Below are positions 8,721 to 18,487 of a stretch of 64,000 nt of DNA, piece after piece (positions within the stretch are counted from its first letter, which is position 1; each line of letters starts with the position of its first letter). The translations under genes and the position numbers were made by a program. The stretch covers positions 1 to 64,000 of the forward strand of contig CACKOU010000003.1 in NCBI GenBank assembly GCA_902601895.1, in the 5' to 3' direction. The DNA comes from an uncultured Pelagibacteraceae bacterium (lineage in GTDB: Bacteria > Pseudomonadota > Alphaproteobacteria > Pelagibacterales > Pelagibacteraceae). Under the pieces are notes generated by a model. That model did not search any database. It had not been told where the DNA came from and was given only the letters and a program-made list of their open reading frames with translations.

Positions 8721-9323
8721 ATGTTTAAAAAAAAAATAAAAGAAATTGTTATTGGTTCAAATAATGAGGGAAAAATAAAAGAAATTAAAGATTTATTGCC
8801 TAAATATTACATAATTACTTCGCCGAAAGACTACGGACTTAAAAGTCCTAGGGAAAACGGTAAAACATTTTTAAAGAATTCTTTAATAAAAGCAAAGTAT
8901 TTTTCAAAAAAAACAGGAAAAATATGTATAGCGGATGACTCTGGATTAGAAGTTAAATTATTAAATAATCAGCCAGGTATTTATTCAGCAAGATGGGCAG
9001 GTAAAAAAAGCAATTTTGATTTAGCAATTTCTAAAATTTATAAAAAATTGTCTGCATATGATAAAAATTGGAAATTAAAAAAAATTAAAGCAAGATTTAT
9101 TTGTGCTTTGACAGTTTACGGTTTAAAAAAAAATCCAATTCAATCAATAGGTATAATTGACGGCAAAATCTCAAAAAAAAAATTAGGAAAAAATGGTTTT
9201 GGATATGACCCAATTTTTATACCTGAAAATAGGAGATTAACTTTTGGTCAAATTTCACCAAAATTAAAATTTAGAAATGATCATAGATCTAAAGCATTTA
9301 AAAAAATCAAAAAATTTTTTTAA
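8721..9323 (+). CDS. rdgB: XTP/dITP diphosphatase (Ham1/RdgB family)
   Basis: The 200-residue enzyme shows the family motifs SNNEGKIKEI at the N-terminus (nucleotide binding), ADDSGLEV (metal/catalytic region, about 74-81), PGIYSARWAG, and the C-terminal GFGYDPIF and FGQISPKLK. It hydrolyses non-canonical purine triphosphates (ITP, XTP and deoxy forms) to keep them out of DNA and RNA. It is divergent from grpE, as in many alphaproteobacteria, and its 3' end overlaps the convergent LpoA-like gene by 17 bp. Confidence 0.96.
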   Translation: MFKKKIKEIVIGSNNEGKIKEIKDLLPKYYIITSPKDYGLKSPRENGKTFLKNSLIKAKYFSKKTGKICIADDSGLEVKLLNNQPGIYSARWAGKKSNFDLAISKIYKKLSAYDKNWKLKKIKARFICALTVYGLKKNPIQSIGIIDGKISKKKLGKNGFGYDPIFIPENRRLTFGQISPKLKFRNDHRSKAFKKIKKFF

Positions 9324-10458
9324 ATTTTCCATCAATTGCACCATATAAATTTAATTGGTGTGTAATCACATTTTTATCAATTTCAAATATTCCAATCAAA
9401 CCTTTAAATTTATTTTCTTTATAAAACATTTTTTTGTCTAATTTAAAATTATTTTTATAAAGTAAATAATATACTAACCCAAAAATATCATAGCTTAAAA
9501 ATGATAATTGGTTAGGATTTGAATTAAATTTATTTACATAATTTTTGAAAAACAAATCATAATTATCCTTATTAACTGATGGAAAATATATTGGTTGCAA
9601 TGATTTATCGTTTAACAAAGATTTATCAAACCATTGATTAAAAGTTATATAAGTAATTCTTTTTGAAGATACATCTGTGTAAAGCAGGGAAGTTGTTACG
9701 CTCTTTAATGTTTCATCGAAATCAGCAATAATTACAGAGTCAAAATTAATAAAACCCAAAGTATCCTTTTTTTTTAATTTAGATATTTTTTTTTCTTTAT
9801 CCAATAGGTTTGAATTTTCTAATTTTTTTATTTCATTTTCTAGATTTTGCTTTCTTTGTTCATATCTTGTTAATCTACTTATCTGCTTTGTTATTAAAGT
9901 AGGTTCTTGATCATAAATAAATTTTTCTTTTACCTTAATCTTTGTTTTTTTGATTGCAAATTCTATCTCACTTTTAAAGTGTGTCTCTGGAATAAGAAAA
10001 ATTGGTCTTTCTAATTTTTCATAAGCGATAAACTTTTTTATGGTATTTATTTGTGAAATAGCATTTACTCCAGCGCTAATTATATTAGAGGGCTTATTTT
10101 TAATTTTATTTGTTAAAGAAATAAAAAAAACATTTTCAAGTTCATCTAAATATTTCGTACTTTCGTTAAAAACAGGACCAATAATTATTTGAATTCCATC
10201 ATCACTTAGCTCTTTTGCAACTCTTAAACTATCTATAGGGTTTGATTTTGTATCTTTTGGAAAAATAACAATTCTTTCATCTCCAATTTTATTTATTGCC
10301 ATCCTCACAGAATTAATTATCGATTCTCCTATATATGAATATTCACCAGATAAAGGAACAATCAAACCTATCTTTATATTTTCCTCTGAAAAAGTTGTTT
10401 TGCAGAAAAAAAAAATATTTATACAAATAACTAAAATAATATTAATAAAAGTTTTCAT
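9307..10458 (-). CDS. LpoA-like periplasmic binding-fold protein (penicillin-binding-protein activator family)
   Basis: The 383-residue protein has an N-terminal signal segment (about 1-24) and then the type-1 periplasmic-binding fold beginning IGLIVPLSGEYSYIGESI, as in Leu/Ile/Val-binding proteins and the C-terminal domain of LpoA. A lysine-rich helical insertion lies near 200-230. It sits divergently next to rsmI, the classical neighbour of lpoA in proteobacteria, which favours a role in activating peptidoglycan synthesis over amino-acid uptake; no ABC permease genes are nearby. FFFC at the end of the signal hydrophobic stretch is a weak lipobox candidate. Confidence 0.75.
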   Translation of the reverse strand: MKTFINIILVICINIFFFCKTTFSEENIKIGLIVPLSGEYSYIGESIINSVRMAINKIGDERIVIFPKDTKSNPIDSLRVAKELSDDGIQIIIGPVFNESTKYLDELENVFFISLTNKIKNKPSNIISAGVNAISQINTIKKFIAYEKLERPIFLIPETHFKSEIEFAIKKTKIKVKEKFIYDQEPTLITKQISRLTRYEQRKQNLENEIKKLENSNLLDKEKKISKLKKKDTLGFINFDSVIIADFDETLKSVTTSLLYTDVSSKRITYITFNQWFDKSLLNDKSLQPIYFPSVNKDNYDLFFKNYVNKFNSNPNQLSFLSYDIFGLVYYLLYKNNFKLDKKMFYKENKFKGLIGIFEIDKNVITHQLNLYGAIDGKFKKIF

Positions 10459-10505
10459 TTATAATCTAATAATATATTTACTTAAGTATACTATCTTTAT
10501 AAACA

Positions 10506-11345
10506 ATGAATAAATTAAAACCTGGGCTATATTGTGTTTCAACTCCAATAGGAAATATGGATGACTTTTCAATTAGAGGTCAAGAAACTTTAAGAAATTC
10601 ACATTTTATTCTTTGTGAGGATACAAGAGTTTCAAAAAAATTATTAACTAAATATAATATAAAAAAAAAACTAATTTCGTATCATAAATTTAATGAGAAA
10701 AAAAAATTACCTGAATTAATAGATCAATTAAATAATCAAAAAATTATTTCAATAATATCAGATGCTGGTACTCCTTGTATATCTGACCCTGGTGGAATAC
10801 TTATTAAAGAGTGTATTAAAAATAAAATTAATGTATATCCGATCCCAGGCCCCTCTGCAGTAACTTCAACTTTATCAATAAGTAGTTTTTCAGATAAATT
10901 TATTTTTTTAGGCTTTTTGCCAGACAAAATTGGTGAAATTAAAAAATTATTTAAAAATATTGTACATTTGGAATTTTCGTTAATCTTCTTTATTTCACCC
11001 AAAAAAATAAAAAAAATTACTCCTATTTTGGAAGACCTTTTTGTGGAAAGAGATATTTTGATTTGCAGAGAGATTTCTAAGATTCATGAGCAATTTATAA
11101 GAACAAATATAAAAAATCTTTCAAATACTAGATTTCCAGAAAAAGGTGAGTCAACAGTTGTGATATCTGAACCAAAAATTGAAAATAGTTACTTAAAAGA
11201 ATTAACCGAATCTGATAAAAAAAATATTAAATTAATGTTAAATACCATGAGTGTTAAAGATGTTACAAAAACATATTATCAAGAAAAAAAGGTTTCAAAA
11301 AAATTAATTTATAATTATTGCTTACAAATAAAAGATGAAAGTTAA
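10506..11345 (+). CDS. rsmI: 16S rRNA 2'-O-methyltransferase (C1402), RsmI
   Basis: The 279-residue SAM-dependent enzyme has the RsmI motifs: LYCVSTPIGNMDD at the N-terminus, CEDTRVSKKLL (about 36-46), SDAGTPCISDPG (about 85-96) and PIPGPSAVT (about 112-120). It methylates the ribose of C1402 in the decoding centre. Length is normal. Its 3' end overlaps the BON-lipoprotein gene by 11 bp, so the two are probably translated from one mRNA. The yraN nuclease-like gene often found downstream in other proteobacteria is not here. Confidence 0.96.
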   Translation: MNKLKPGLYCVSTPIGNMDDFSIRGQETLRNSHFILCEDTRVSKKLLTKYNIKKKLISYHKFNEKKKLPELIDQLNNQKIISIISDAGTPCISDPGGILIKECIKNKINVYPIPGPSAVTSTLSISSFSDKFIFLGFLPDKIGEIKKLFKNIVHLEFSLIFFISPKKIKKITPILEDLFVERDILICREISKIHEQFIRTNIKNLSNTRFPEKGESTVVISEPKIENSYLKELTESDKKNIKLMLNTMSVKDVTKTYYQEKKVSKKLIYNYCLQIKDES

Positions 11346-11928
11346 AAATATATTTTTTTTTATAATTTTAATTATCTTAACAGGATGTGTAGGATATTCT
11401 TCAACTGGTGTACTTGGCACAGGTGTATCGATTGCTACTGATCCTAGAACAATCGGAACACAAATAGATGACTCGATTATGCAAAAAAATATAAGTGCTA
11501 AAATTATCTCTTTAAATACAAATTATATTTTATCTGTAAAATCAAAAGTTTTGGATGGCAGAGTCTTTATCACCGGTAAAGTTGACACTGTTGACGATAA
11601 ACTTAAAATTACCAAATTAGCATGGGAGATAAAAGGTACAAGATCAGTTAAAAATGATTTAAAGATAAAAGAAAAGTTTGACTTAAAACAAGCTGCTAAA
11701 GACTTACTTATAACTTCTCAGCTTCGTACAGCCATGTTATCAAATAAGAAAATTAAATCTTCAAACTACAATATAGATACCCACAAAAAAACAATTTATA
11801 TTTATGGTATCTCAAAAGATAAAGAAGAAAGATCAGAAGTAATAAATGAAGCAAAGCAAATTCTTGATGTAAAGGATGTTATAACAAGCATTTTTTTAGT
11901 TGAGGACTTGAGAGTATTAAAAAATTAA
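11335..11928 (+). CDS. BON-domain outer-membrane lipoprotein (DolP/OsmY-like)
   Basis: The 197-residue protein starts with a signal peptide ending in the lipobox LTGC, with the lipidated Cys near residue 18. Two BON domains follow (about 50-115 and 120-190), containing the typical VKSKVLDGRVFITGKVD and YIYGISKDKEE strands. DolP-like proteins bind anionic phospholipid and support outer-membrane integrity and the BAM complex. The association with rsmI is the same as that of dolP (yraP) in gammaproteobacteria. The 3' end overlaps the convergent maeB by 4 bp. Confidence 0.88.
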   Translation: MKVKNIFFFIILIILTGCVGYSSTGVLGTGVSIATDPRTIGTQIDDSIMQKNISAKIISLNTNYILSVKSKVLDGRVFITGKVDTVDDKLKITKLAWEIKGTRSVKNDLKIKEKFDLKQAAKDLLITSQLRTAMLSNKKIKSSNYNIDTHKKTIYIYGISKDKEERSEVINEAKQILDVKDVITSIFLVEDLRVLKN

Positions 11929-14213
11929 TTTGGTTTTTTGTAATTAATCACTCCTGCAGAATAAGCTGCCACAGATGCTAAATTTAATATGTCAGAAGTC
12001 GATGATCTTAATGGAGCAATTTCAATTGCTTGACCTAAACCGATTAATAGTGGTCCTATAACTTTTGCACCACCTAAGGTTTTCATTATTTTATAAGTTA
12101 TAGCAGCACTATGCTGTCCAGGCATAATCAATATATTTGCATTACCAACAATCTCAGAGAATGGATAAAGATCTTTATATTCATCGCTTAAGGCCACATC
12201 AGGTTGCATATCTCCATCAAACTTAAAGTTAACCTTTTTATTTTTTAAAATTTCTACTGCGTCTCTAATATGTTTAGTTCTAGCAGTAATTGGTTGGCCA
12301 AAAGTTGAGTGTGAAAGAAAAGCAACTTTTGGTTCAAATCCAAATAATTTTGCAACTCTAGATGCAGAAATAGCTATTTCAGAAAGTTGTTCAGATGTTG
12401 GATATTCGTGAACACTTGTATCCGCAATAAAGACCGTTTTTCCTTTATTTACAATCATGTTTAATCCAAACATAATTTCTCCTGGTCTTGCATCTATGAC
12501 CTTTTTTACTTTATCAAGAGATTGTCCGTATCTTCTAGAATTTCCTGTAACCATTGCATCTGCATCACCACATGCAACCATGCAAGATCCCCATATAACT
12601 CTGTCATTTCTAACCATTTTATCACAATCTCTTTCAAGTAATCCTTCTGTTCTTTGAAGTTTTTTAAATAGGTAACTCACATATTTTTTTCGTTCGTCAC
12701 TCAAAGTAGAGTTCACAATCTTAATATCAAAGTTTTCTCCGTAACCAATCTCTCTAAGTTTTTCTTTAACCACTTTTTCTTTAGCAACTAAAATAGGCGT
12801 ACCTAATCCACTATTTTTAAATGCTATTGCAGCCTTCAAAGTATTTTCATCTTCACCATCAGCAAATACGACTTTTTTGTTTGTTTTTTTTATTTGGTTG
12901 TTTATTCCCTGCATAATAGTCACAGATGGATCAAGTCTTTGTTTTAGCTGTTCAGAATATTGATCAAAATTTTCTATTTTTTTTCTAGCAACACCAGATT
13001 TTATGGCAGCTTTTGCGACAGCTACTGGTATTACACTTATTAACCGAGGGTCAAAAGTAGATGGAATAATATATTCTTTTCCATAATTAGGTCTTTCGCC
13101 ACCCATTGCAGCCGCCACTTCGTCAGGCACAAATTCTCTTGCAAGTGAAGCAATAGCATTAGCTGCTGCGACTTTCATTTCTTCATTAATAGTTTTTGCT
13201 CTAACATCTAATGCTCCTCTAAATATGTAAGGAAACCCAATTAAATTATTTACTTGGTTTGGATAATCGGATCTACCAGTTGCTATAATTGCATCATTTC
13301 TAACTTCTTCTATATCTTCAGGTTTAATCTCAGGATCTGGATTTGCACACGCAAATATAATTGGATTTTTAGCCATTTTTTTAACCATACTCTTTTTTAC
13401 AACACCTGCAGCGGATAAGCCTAAAAATACATCTGCATTTTTCATTGCATCATCTAAATTTTCATCCTTAGTCTGTACTGCAAATTCTTTTTTCCAAGAA
13501 TTAATATCTTTTCTATTTTTATTTATTACTCCTTTTGTATCCAACATTTTAATATTATTTTTGGGAATACCTGTGCTTCTAAATAATTTTGCACATGCCA
13601 TAGCTGCAGCACCCGCACCATTAATTACTATTTTAATTTTTTTTAAGTTTTTTTTTGCAATATCAACTGCGTTAATTAATGCAGCTGTTGTTATGATTGC
13701 CGTTCCATGTTGATCGTCATGAAAGACAGGAATATCTAGAATTTTTTTTAATTCTTCTTCAATTATAAAACAGTTTGGTGCTGCAATGTCTTCAAGATTT
13801 ATTCCACCAAAACTTTTTGCTATATGCTTTATAGAATTAATTATTTCTTTTGTATCTTCTGTGTCTATTTCTAAATCTATAGAGTCAATATCTGCAAATC
13901 TTTTAAATAGAACAGCTTTTCCTTCCATTACTGGTTTTGATGCTATCGCACCTAAATTTCCTAGCCCTAATATTGCTGATCCATTACTTATTACTGCAAC
14001 TAGATTTCCTTTTGTAGTATATTCATATGCTAGCTCAGGATTGTCTGCTATCGCTTTAACAGGAGCAGCAACACCTGGAGAGTAAGCTAGGGCCAAGTCT
14101 CTTTTTGTAGTAACAGGCTTAGATGAAACGATCTCTATTTTGCCAGATTTATCATTAGTATGAAAATCCAAAGCTTCTTTATCAGAATAATGTTCAATTT
14201 TGTTTTTTTTCAT
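11925..14213 (-). CDS. maeB: NADP-dependent malic enzyme with C-terminal phosphotransacetylase-like domain
   Basis: The 762-residue protein matches MaeB in length. The N-terminal half holds the malic-enzyme domains (AYSPGVAAP, VFHDDQHGTAI, NGAGAAAMACA, FACANPDPEI). The C-terminal half (about 430-762) is a phosphate acetyl/butyryl-transferase-like domain, which in MaeB enzymes is generally regulatory, sensing acetyl-CoA. It converts malate to pyruvate with CO2 and NADPH, an important anaplerotic and NADPH step in SAR11 metabolism. It is transcribed alone, convergent with the BON lipoprotein and divergent from murJ across a 43-bp gap. Confidence 0.96.
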   Translation of the reverse strand: MKKNKIEHYSDKEALDFHTNDKSGKIEIVSSKPVTTKRDLALAYSPGVAAPVKAIADNPELAYEYTTKGNLVAVISNGSAILGLGNLGAIASKPVMEGKAVLFKRFADIDSIDLEIDTEDTKEIINSIKHIAKSFGGINLEDIAAPNCFIIEEELKKILDIPVFHDDQHGTAIITTAALINAVDIAKKNLKKIKIVINGAGAAAMACAKLFRSTGIPKNNIKMLDTKGVINKNRKDINSWKKEFAVQTKDENLDDAMKNADVFLGLSAAGVVKKSMVKKMAKNPIIFACANPDPEIKPEDIEEVRNDAIIATGRSDYPNQVNNLIGFPYIFRGALDVRAKTINEEMKVAAANAIASLAREFVPDEVAAAMGGERPNYGKEYIIPSTFDPRLISVIPVAVAKAAIKSGVARKKIENFDQYSEQLKQRLDPSVTIMQGINNQIKKTNKKVVFADGEDENTLKAAIAFKNSGLGTPILVAKEKVVKEKLREIGYGENFDIKIVNSTLSDERKKYVSYLFKKLQRTEGLLERDCDKMVRNDRVIWGSCMVACGDADAMVTGNSRRYGQSLDKVKKVIDARPGEIMFGLNMIVNKGKTVFIADTSVHEYPTSEQLSEIAISASRVAKLFGFEPKVAFLSHSTFGQPITARTKHIRDAVEILKNKKVNFKFDGDMQPDVALSDEYKDLYPFSEIVGNANILIMPGQHSAAITYKIMKTLGGAKVIGPLLIGLGQAIEIAPLRSSTSDILNLASVAAYSAGVINYKKPN

Positions 14214-14256
14214 TATTTGTTAGATATAAAAAAGGATTAAGTTACTAATATGATTT

Positions 14257-15783
14257 ATGAATTTAATTAAGTCAACAGGCACATTTAGTCTGTTTGTTAT
14301 ACTAAGCAGAATTTTAGGATATATTAGAGATTTTTTTATAGCTATTTATCTTGGTTCAGGACCTATTGCTGATGCATTTTTTGTAGCATTTAGAATACCA
14401 AACACTTTTAGAAGATTATTTGCAGAAGGTACTTTTAATGCAGCGTTTGTTCCATCTTATACATCGGAACTTCTGTCGAGTAAAAGAAAAGCTCAAAAAT
14501 TTGCAAACTCGGTATTTAATTTATTAGTCTTAGCACTTTTAAGTCTAACAATACTGGTAGAGATTTTCATGCCAAGCTTTATAAAATTGATCGCCCCTGG
14601 CTTCTCAGACTTAGGTGAAAAGTTTAAATTAGCAGTTGATTTAACAAGAATTACTTTCCCTTTTTTATTTTTCATAAGCATAGCTTCTTTTTTTTCAGCA
14701 ATTTTAAATTCTCACAATAAATTTGCCGCCGCCGCCGCCGCTCCGCTCTTTTTAAATGTAATATTAATAATATGTTTCCTCTTTATAAAAAAAGACACTG
14801 TTTTAGTTTACTATATAAGTTATGCAATAACATTCGCGGGAATTGTACAGTTTGTATTTTTAATTATTTTTACTAGAAAATACTTTAATCCAAGTTTTAA
14901 ATTCAATTTACAAATAGATAACAAAATAAAATTCTTTTTTAAAAAGCTTTTGCCGAGTATATTTTCATCTGGCGTTACTCAAATTAACATATTAGTTGGA
15001 ACAATAATTGCCTCTTTCCAAGCAAGTGCAGTTTCATATTTGTATTATGCAGATAGAATATACCAGATAAACTTAGCAATAGCAGGGATTGCGATTGGTA
15101 TAATTATTTTACCCAACCTCAGTAGGCATATTAAGAGTAAAAATAAAATAAAATTGGAAATTTTACAAAATAAATCTTTGGAGTTGAGTTTATTTTTAAG
15201 TCTTCCTGCAAGTCTTGCATTAATTTTTGCTTCTGAAGAAATTGTTTCTGCACTTTTTGGTTATGGATCTTTTAATGAAGAAAGTGTTAAAAATTCAGCT
15301 CTTGCATTATTTTATTTTGCATTAGGTCTACCTGCATTCTCAATGATAAAAATATTTTCAAGTTTTATATTTGCAAGAAATGATACAAAAACACCTTTTT
15401 ACTTTTCATTAATTTCTGTAATTTTGAATATTGTTATTAGCGTATCTTTATTTAGTAAAATAGGTTTTATTATAATTCCTATAGCAACGAGTATTTCTTC
15501 ATGGTTGAATGGATTCTTACTAATGGTATTTGTCCTAAACAAAAATTACTTTAACTTCAACAATTCATTTTTTAAACAGCTATTTAAAATATTTATTTCT
15601 AATTTAATTTCTTTGGGATTATTTAAAATATTAATAAATTATTTTGGCAATTATCTTATATTTTCGAATAGTTATAAATTTTTAGCAATTATATTAATAG
15701 TTCTTTTAACTTTTGCTTTTTATTTGTTGATTTCAATACTCATTAATGCCTTTAAAATATCTGATATTAAATTAAACTATTAA
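14257..15783 (+). CDS. murJ: Lipid II flippase MurJ (MviN)
   Basis: The 508-residue polytopic protein has about 14 predicted membrane segments and MurJ landmarks: the start [17 protein letters not shown], the segment [19 protein letters not shown] with its conserved arginines, and FNAAFVPSY. It flips lipid II across the inner membrane for wall synthesis. It heads the large plus-strand block and is followed after 2 bp by trpS. A GCC trinucleotide tract inside encodes the Ala run of [11 protein letters not shown], which is also Ala-rich in alphaproteobacterial homologues. Confidence 0.96.
   Translation: MNLIKSTGTFSLFVILSRILGYIRDFFIAIYLGSGPIADAFFVAFRIPNTFRRLFAEGTFNAAFVPSYTSELLSSKRKAQKFANSVFNLLVLALLSLTILVEIFMPSFIKLIAPGFSDLGEKFKLAVDLTRITFPFLFFISIASFFSAILNSHNKFAAAAAAPLFLNVILIICFLFIKKDTVLVYYISYAITFAGIVQFVFLIIFTRKYFNPSFKFNLQIDNKIKFFFKKLLPSIFSSGVTQINILVGTIIASFQASAVSYLYYADRIYQINLAIAGIAIGIIILPNLSRHIKSKNKIKLEILQNKSLELSLFLSLPASLALIFASEEIVSALFGYGSFNEESVKNSALALFYFALGLPAFSMIKIFSSFIFARNDTKTPFYFSLISVILNIVISVSLFSKIGFIIIPIATSISSWLNGFLLMVFVLNKNYFNFNNSFFKQLFKIFISNLISLGLFKILINYFGNYLIFSNSYKFLAIILIVLLTFAFYLLISILINAFKISDIKLNY
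14725..14742 (+). repeat. GCC trinucleotide tract inside murJ
   Basis: Five consecutive GCC codons followed by GCT encode six alanines. Most other alanine codons in the window end in A or T, so a run of GCC codons stands out and could be a slippage-prone microsatellite. Confidence 0.85.
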
Positions 15784-15785
15784 TT

Positions 15786-16787
15786 ATGTCTAAAAAAATT
15801 TTTTCTGGAGTTCAACCAACGGGAAATTTACATCTAGGGAATTATATAGGTGCTATAAAAAATTTTGTTGATTTACAAAAAAACAAAGATAATAGCTGCA
15901 TTTTTTGTGTTGTTGATCTTCATGCCATTACTGTAATGCAAGATCCGATAGAGTTAAAAAATAATATTAGAGAGACAGCGGCAGCATTTATCGCAAGCGG
16001 AATTGATCCAAAAAATAGTATAATATTTAATCAATCTTTAGTTCCCGCACATTCTGAGGGTTCTTGGATTTTAGGATGTGTTGCCAGAATGGGTTGGCTG
16101 AATAGAATGACACAATTCAAAGAGAAAGCAGGAAAAGACAAGGAAAAAGCTAGTGTTGGTCTATATATTTATCCAGTTCTAATGGCCTCTGATATTCTTT
16201 TATATGATGCTACTCATGTGCCAGTTGGAGATGATCAAAAACAGCATTTAGAACTCTGCAGAGATATAGCTCAAAAATTTAATAACGAATATAAATGTCC
16301 AGATCTCCTAATACCTCCTGAGCCTCTAATACAAAAACATTTCTCAAGAATAATGAGTTTGAAGGATGGAACAAAAAAAATGAGTAAGTCAGATATTGCT
16401 GAAGGAAGTAGGATTAATTTAACAGATACGGATGATCAAATTATCAACAAAGTAAAAAAAGCAAAAACAGATAATGATACTTTACCTGGAAATGAAGATG
16501 GACTTAAAGGTAGACCCGAAGCAGAAAATTTAATGGGTATTTACTCTAGCTTAAGTAATCAAAATATTACTGATACATTAAATGAATTTGAGGGAAAAAA
16601 TTTTTCTGAGTTAAAAAATAAACTATCTGAAGTAATTGTGACTAAACTGTCACCTATATCAAAAGAAATAAAAAAATTATTGTCAGATAAAAATTATATA
16701 GATCAAATTTTAGAAGACGGTGCAGTAAAAGCGCAGAATATTTCTTCTATAAAAGTTAAAAAGATAAAAGAAATAGTTGGTTTTTAA
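15786..16787 (+). CDS. trpS: Tryptophanyl-tRNA synthetase
   Basis: The 333-residue class-I synthetase has the HIGH-type motif in [13 protein letters not shown] (about 11-23) and the KMSKS motif in KKMSKSD (about 198-204). It charges tRNA-Trp. Length and domain layout are normal for bacterial TrpRS. It begins 2 bp after murJ and is probably co-transcribed; the murJ-trpS pair is common in alphaproteobacteria. The next gene, nfuA, begins 37 bp downstream. Confidence 0.98.
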   Translation: MSKKIFSGVQPTGNLHLGNYIGAIKNFVDLQKNKDNSCIFCVVDLHAITVMQDPIELKNNIRETAAAFIASGIDPKNSIIFNQSLVPAHSEGSWILGCVARMGWLNRMTQFKEKAGKDKEKASVGLYIYPVLMASDILLYDATHVPVGDDQKQHLELCRDIAQKFNNEYKCPDLLIPPEPLIQKHFSRIMSLKDGTKKMSKSDIAEGSRINLTDTDDQIINKVKKAKTDNDTLPGNEDGLKGRPEAENLMGIYSSLSNQNITDTLNEFEGKNFSELKNKLSEVIVTKLSPISKEIKKLLSDKNYIDQILEDGAVKAQNISSIKVKKIKEIVGF

Positions 16788-16824
16788 TTATTTAATATTT
16801 TGAAATAAACACTATATATATCTA

Positions 16825-17367
16825 ATGTTTATACAAACTGAAAATACACCAAACCCAAATTCATTAAAGTTTTTGCCTGGTAGAAAAGTATCTAATAATG
16901 GTCCTTTAGAAGTTTTAAATCAAGAAGATACAAATAATTTGCTGATAAAGAATTTACTACAAATAAATGGAGTGACGGGGGTATTTTTAGGAGAAGATTT
17001 CTTTTCGATAAATAAAGAAGAGAATAAAAAGTGGGAAGATATTCAGCATATAGTTATATCTTATGTAAATGAATATTACGCAAATGGTAATACTTGCATT
17101 ATAGATAAAACAAAAGAAGAAGAGCAAAACAAAAATTATTCAGAGATAGAAAAAAAAATTATAAGTATTCTAGATTCTAAAATCAGACCTGCTGTTGCAA
17201 GAGATGGAGGGGATATTAAGTTCCAAGAATTCAAGGATGGAAAAGTTAAAGTTTTGTTAAAAGGCAGTTGTTCAGGTTGTCCATCTTCAACTCTTACTCT
17301 AAAAAAAGGTGTAGAAAACTTGCTTTGTCATTATATTCCCGAAGTTAAGGAAGTTTTAGCTGTATAA
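16825..17367 (+). CDS. nfuA: NfuA-type iron-sulfur scaffold/carrier
   Basis: The 180-residue protein has an N-terminal Nfu domain (starting FIQTENTPNPNSLKFLPG) and a C-terminal NifU-like domain (about 110-180) with the cluster-binding CxxC in GSCSGCPSSTL. Such proteins transfer 4Fe-4S clusters to client enzymes; MiaB and the ferredoxin encoded in this window are plausible clients by inference. The segment RPAVARDGGDI is the usual opening of the C-terminal domain. The trpS-nfuA-tsaB neighbourhood is alphaproteobacterial. Confidence 0.95.
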   Translation: MFIQTENTPNPNSLKFLPGRKVSNNGPLEVLNQEDTNNLLIKNLLQINGVTGVFLGEDFFSINKEENKKWEDIQHIVISYVNEYYANGNTCIIDKTKEEEQNKNYSEIEKKIISILDSKIRPAVARDGGDIKFQEFKDGKVKVLLKGSCSGCPSSTLTLKKGVENLLCHYIPEVKEVLAV

Positions 17368-17395
17368 TTAATTATTAATACTTATATTGAAATCA

Positions 17396-18487
17396 ATGGT
17401 TAGACGTACAAAAAGTAAAAGTATTAAACCCAAGCAAAAGAAAAATAATATATTCAGATTTTCGGCGATTTCTCTGTTAGTTATTTTCTCTTTTTTTACT
17501 TTACCAACTTTAAGTAATTTTTTAGTTAAAAACTTAAATTTCAAAAAATCTATAATCTCAAATGCTGGTGTAAATTTTGACCAAGAATTAGAAAAAAGAA
17601 AAAAAGTGCTAGATGGAGAAACAGAAACTAAAACAAATAAACTCAGTCTTAAAAATATTTTTGCTGATATTGATTTTTTCAGTACAGATGACGAGGGACA
17701 AAATTCAATAAGATTTGATGCAAGAACAATTGAGCAATTGTTTAAAGATACAAATTATAATCTTGAAAAAGTTAGAGAGACCAAGTTAGTAAATATAGGT
17801 AACAAAATTGATCATCTTCCAAAAGAGATTAAAAGTATTGAGAGTTCAAAGAAGAGAAAGAGACTATTTATTCAAATAGTTTTACCGTTGATCGTAGAAG
17901 AGAACGCTAAAATTCGACTAGATAGAAAAGAATTATTTAGAATATTGGCTAAGAATATCAATACGCAAAAAGAAAAGAATTGGTTAAAGGAAAAATTTAA
18001 ACAATATGGTTTAAGAGATGGAGATTTTTATTCTCTGAAAGTTAGAATGGATGAAGTGCCTGTCTCTTTAGCGCTTGCTCAAGCTGCTAAAGAAACAGGA
18101 TGGGGTACATCTAGATTTGCACAAGAGGGTAACGCATTATTCGGACAATGGACCTGGAATGGAGAAGGTATCAGACCAGCTGGTGTAGATAAAGACGCAA
18201 AACACAAAGTTGCAAAGTTTTCAGTTCTTAAAGCATCAGTAAGAGCTTATCAGCGAAATTTAAATACTCACAGCAGTTATATTGAGTTTAGAAAAGAGCG
18301 AGCAATTCAAAGAGATAATGATGAAAAATTAGATAGTTTAAAATTAGTTAATTATTTAGATAAATATGCAGAAACAGGTGAAGTATATATTGAAGTGTTA
18401 AAAAAAATTATAAAACAAAATTCTCTAACTGATTTTGACGATGTTAAAGTGATGCCAACGAGCAAAAAAACAAAAAAATTAATTTAA
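17396..18487 (+). CDS. Glucosaminidase-domain protein (Bax-like)
   Basis: The protein is about 363 residues from the ATG at 17396; a TTG at 17387 in the same frame would add three. It has a basic N-terminus, one membrane anchor (about 23-45), a long charged linker, and a C-terminal glucosaminidase domain (about 200-345) with the motif LALAQAAKETGWGTSRFA, whose Glu is the expected catalytic acid, followed by NALFGQWTW. It probably cleaves peptidoglycan at N-acetylglucosamine in the periplasm. The 3' end overlaps the convergent polysaccharide deacetylase by 4 bp, suggesting an envelope-linked pair. Confidence 0.85.
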   Translation: MVRRTKSKSIKPKQKKNNIFRFSAISLLVIFSFFTLPTLSNFLVKNLNFKKSIISNAGVNFDQELEKRKKVLDGETETKTNKLSLKNIFADIDFFSTDDEGQNSIRFDARTIEQLFKDTNYNLEKVRETKLVNIGNKIDHLPKEIKSIESSKKRKRLFIQIVLPLIVEENAKIRLDRKELFRILAKNINTQKEKNWLKEKFKQYGLRDGDFYSLKVRMDEVPVSLALAQAAKETGWGTSRFAQEGNALFGQWTWNGEGIRPAGVDKDAKHKVAKFSVLKASVRAYQRNLNTHSSYIEFRKERAIQRDNDEKLDSLKLVNYLDKYAETGEVYIEVLKKIIKQNSLTDFDDVKVMPTSKKTKKLI

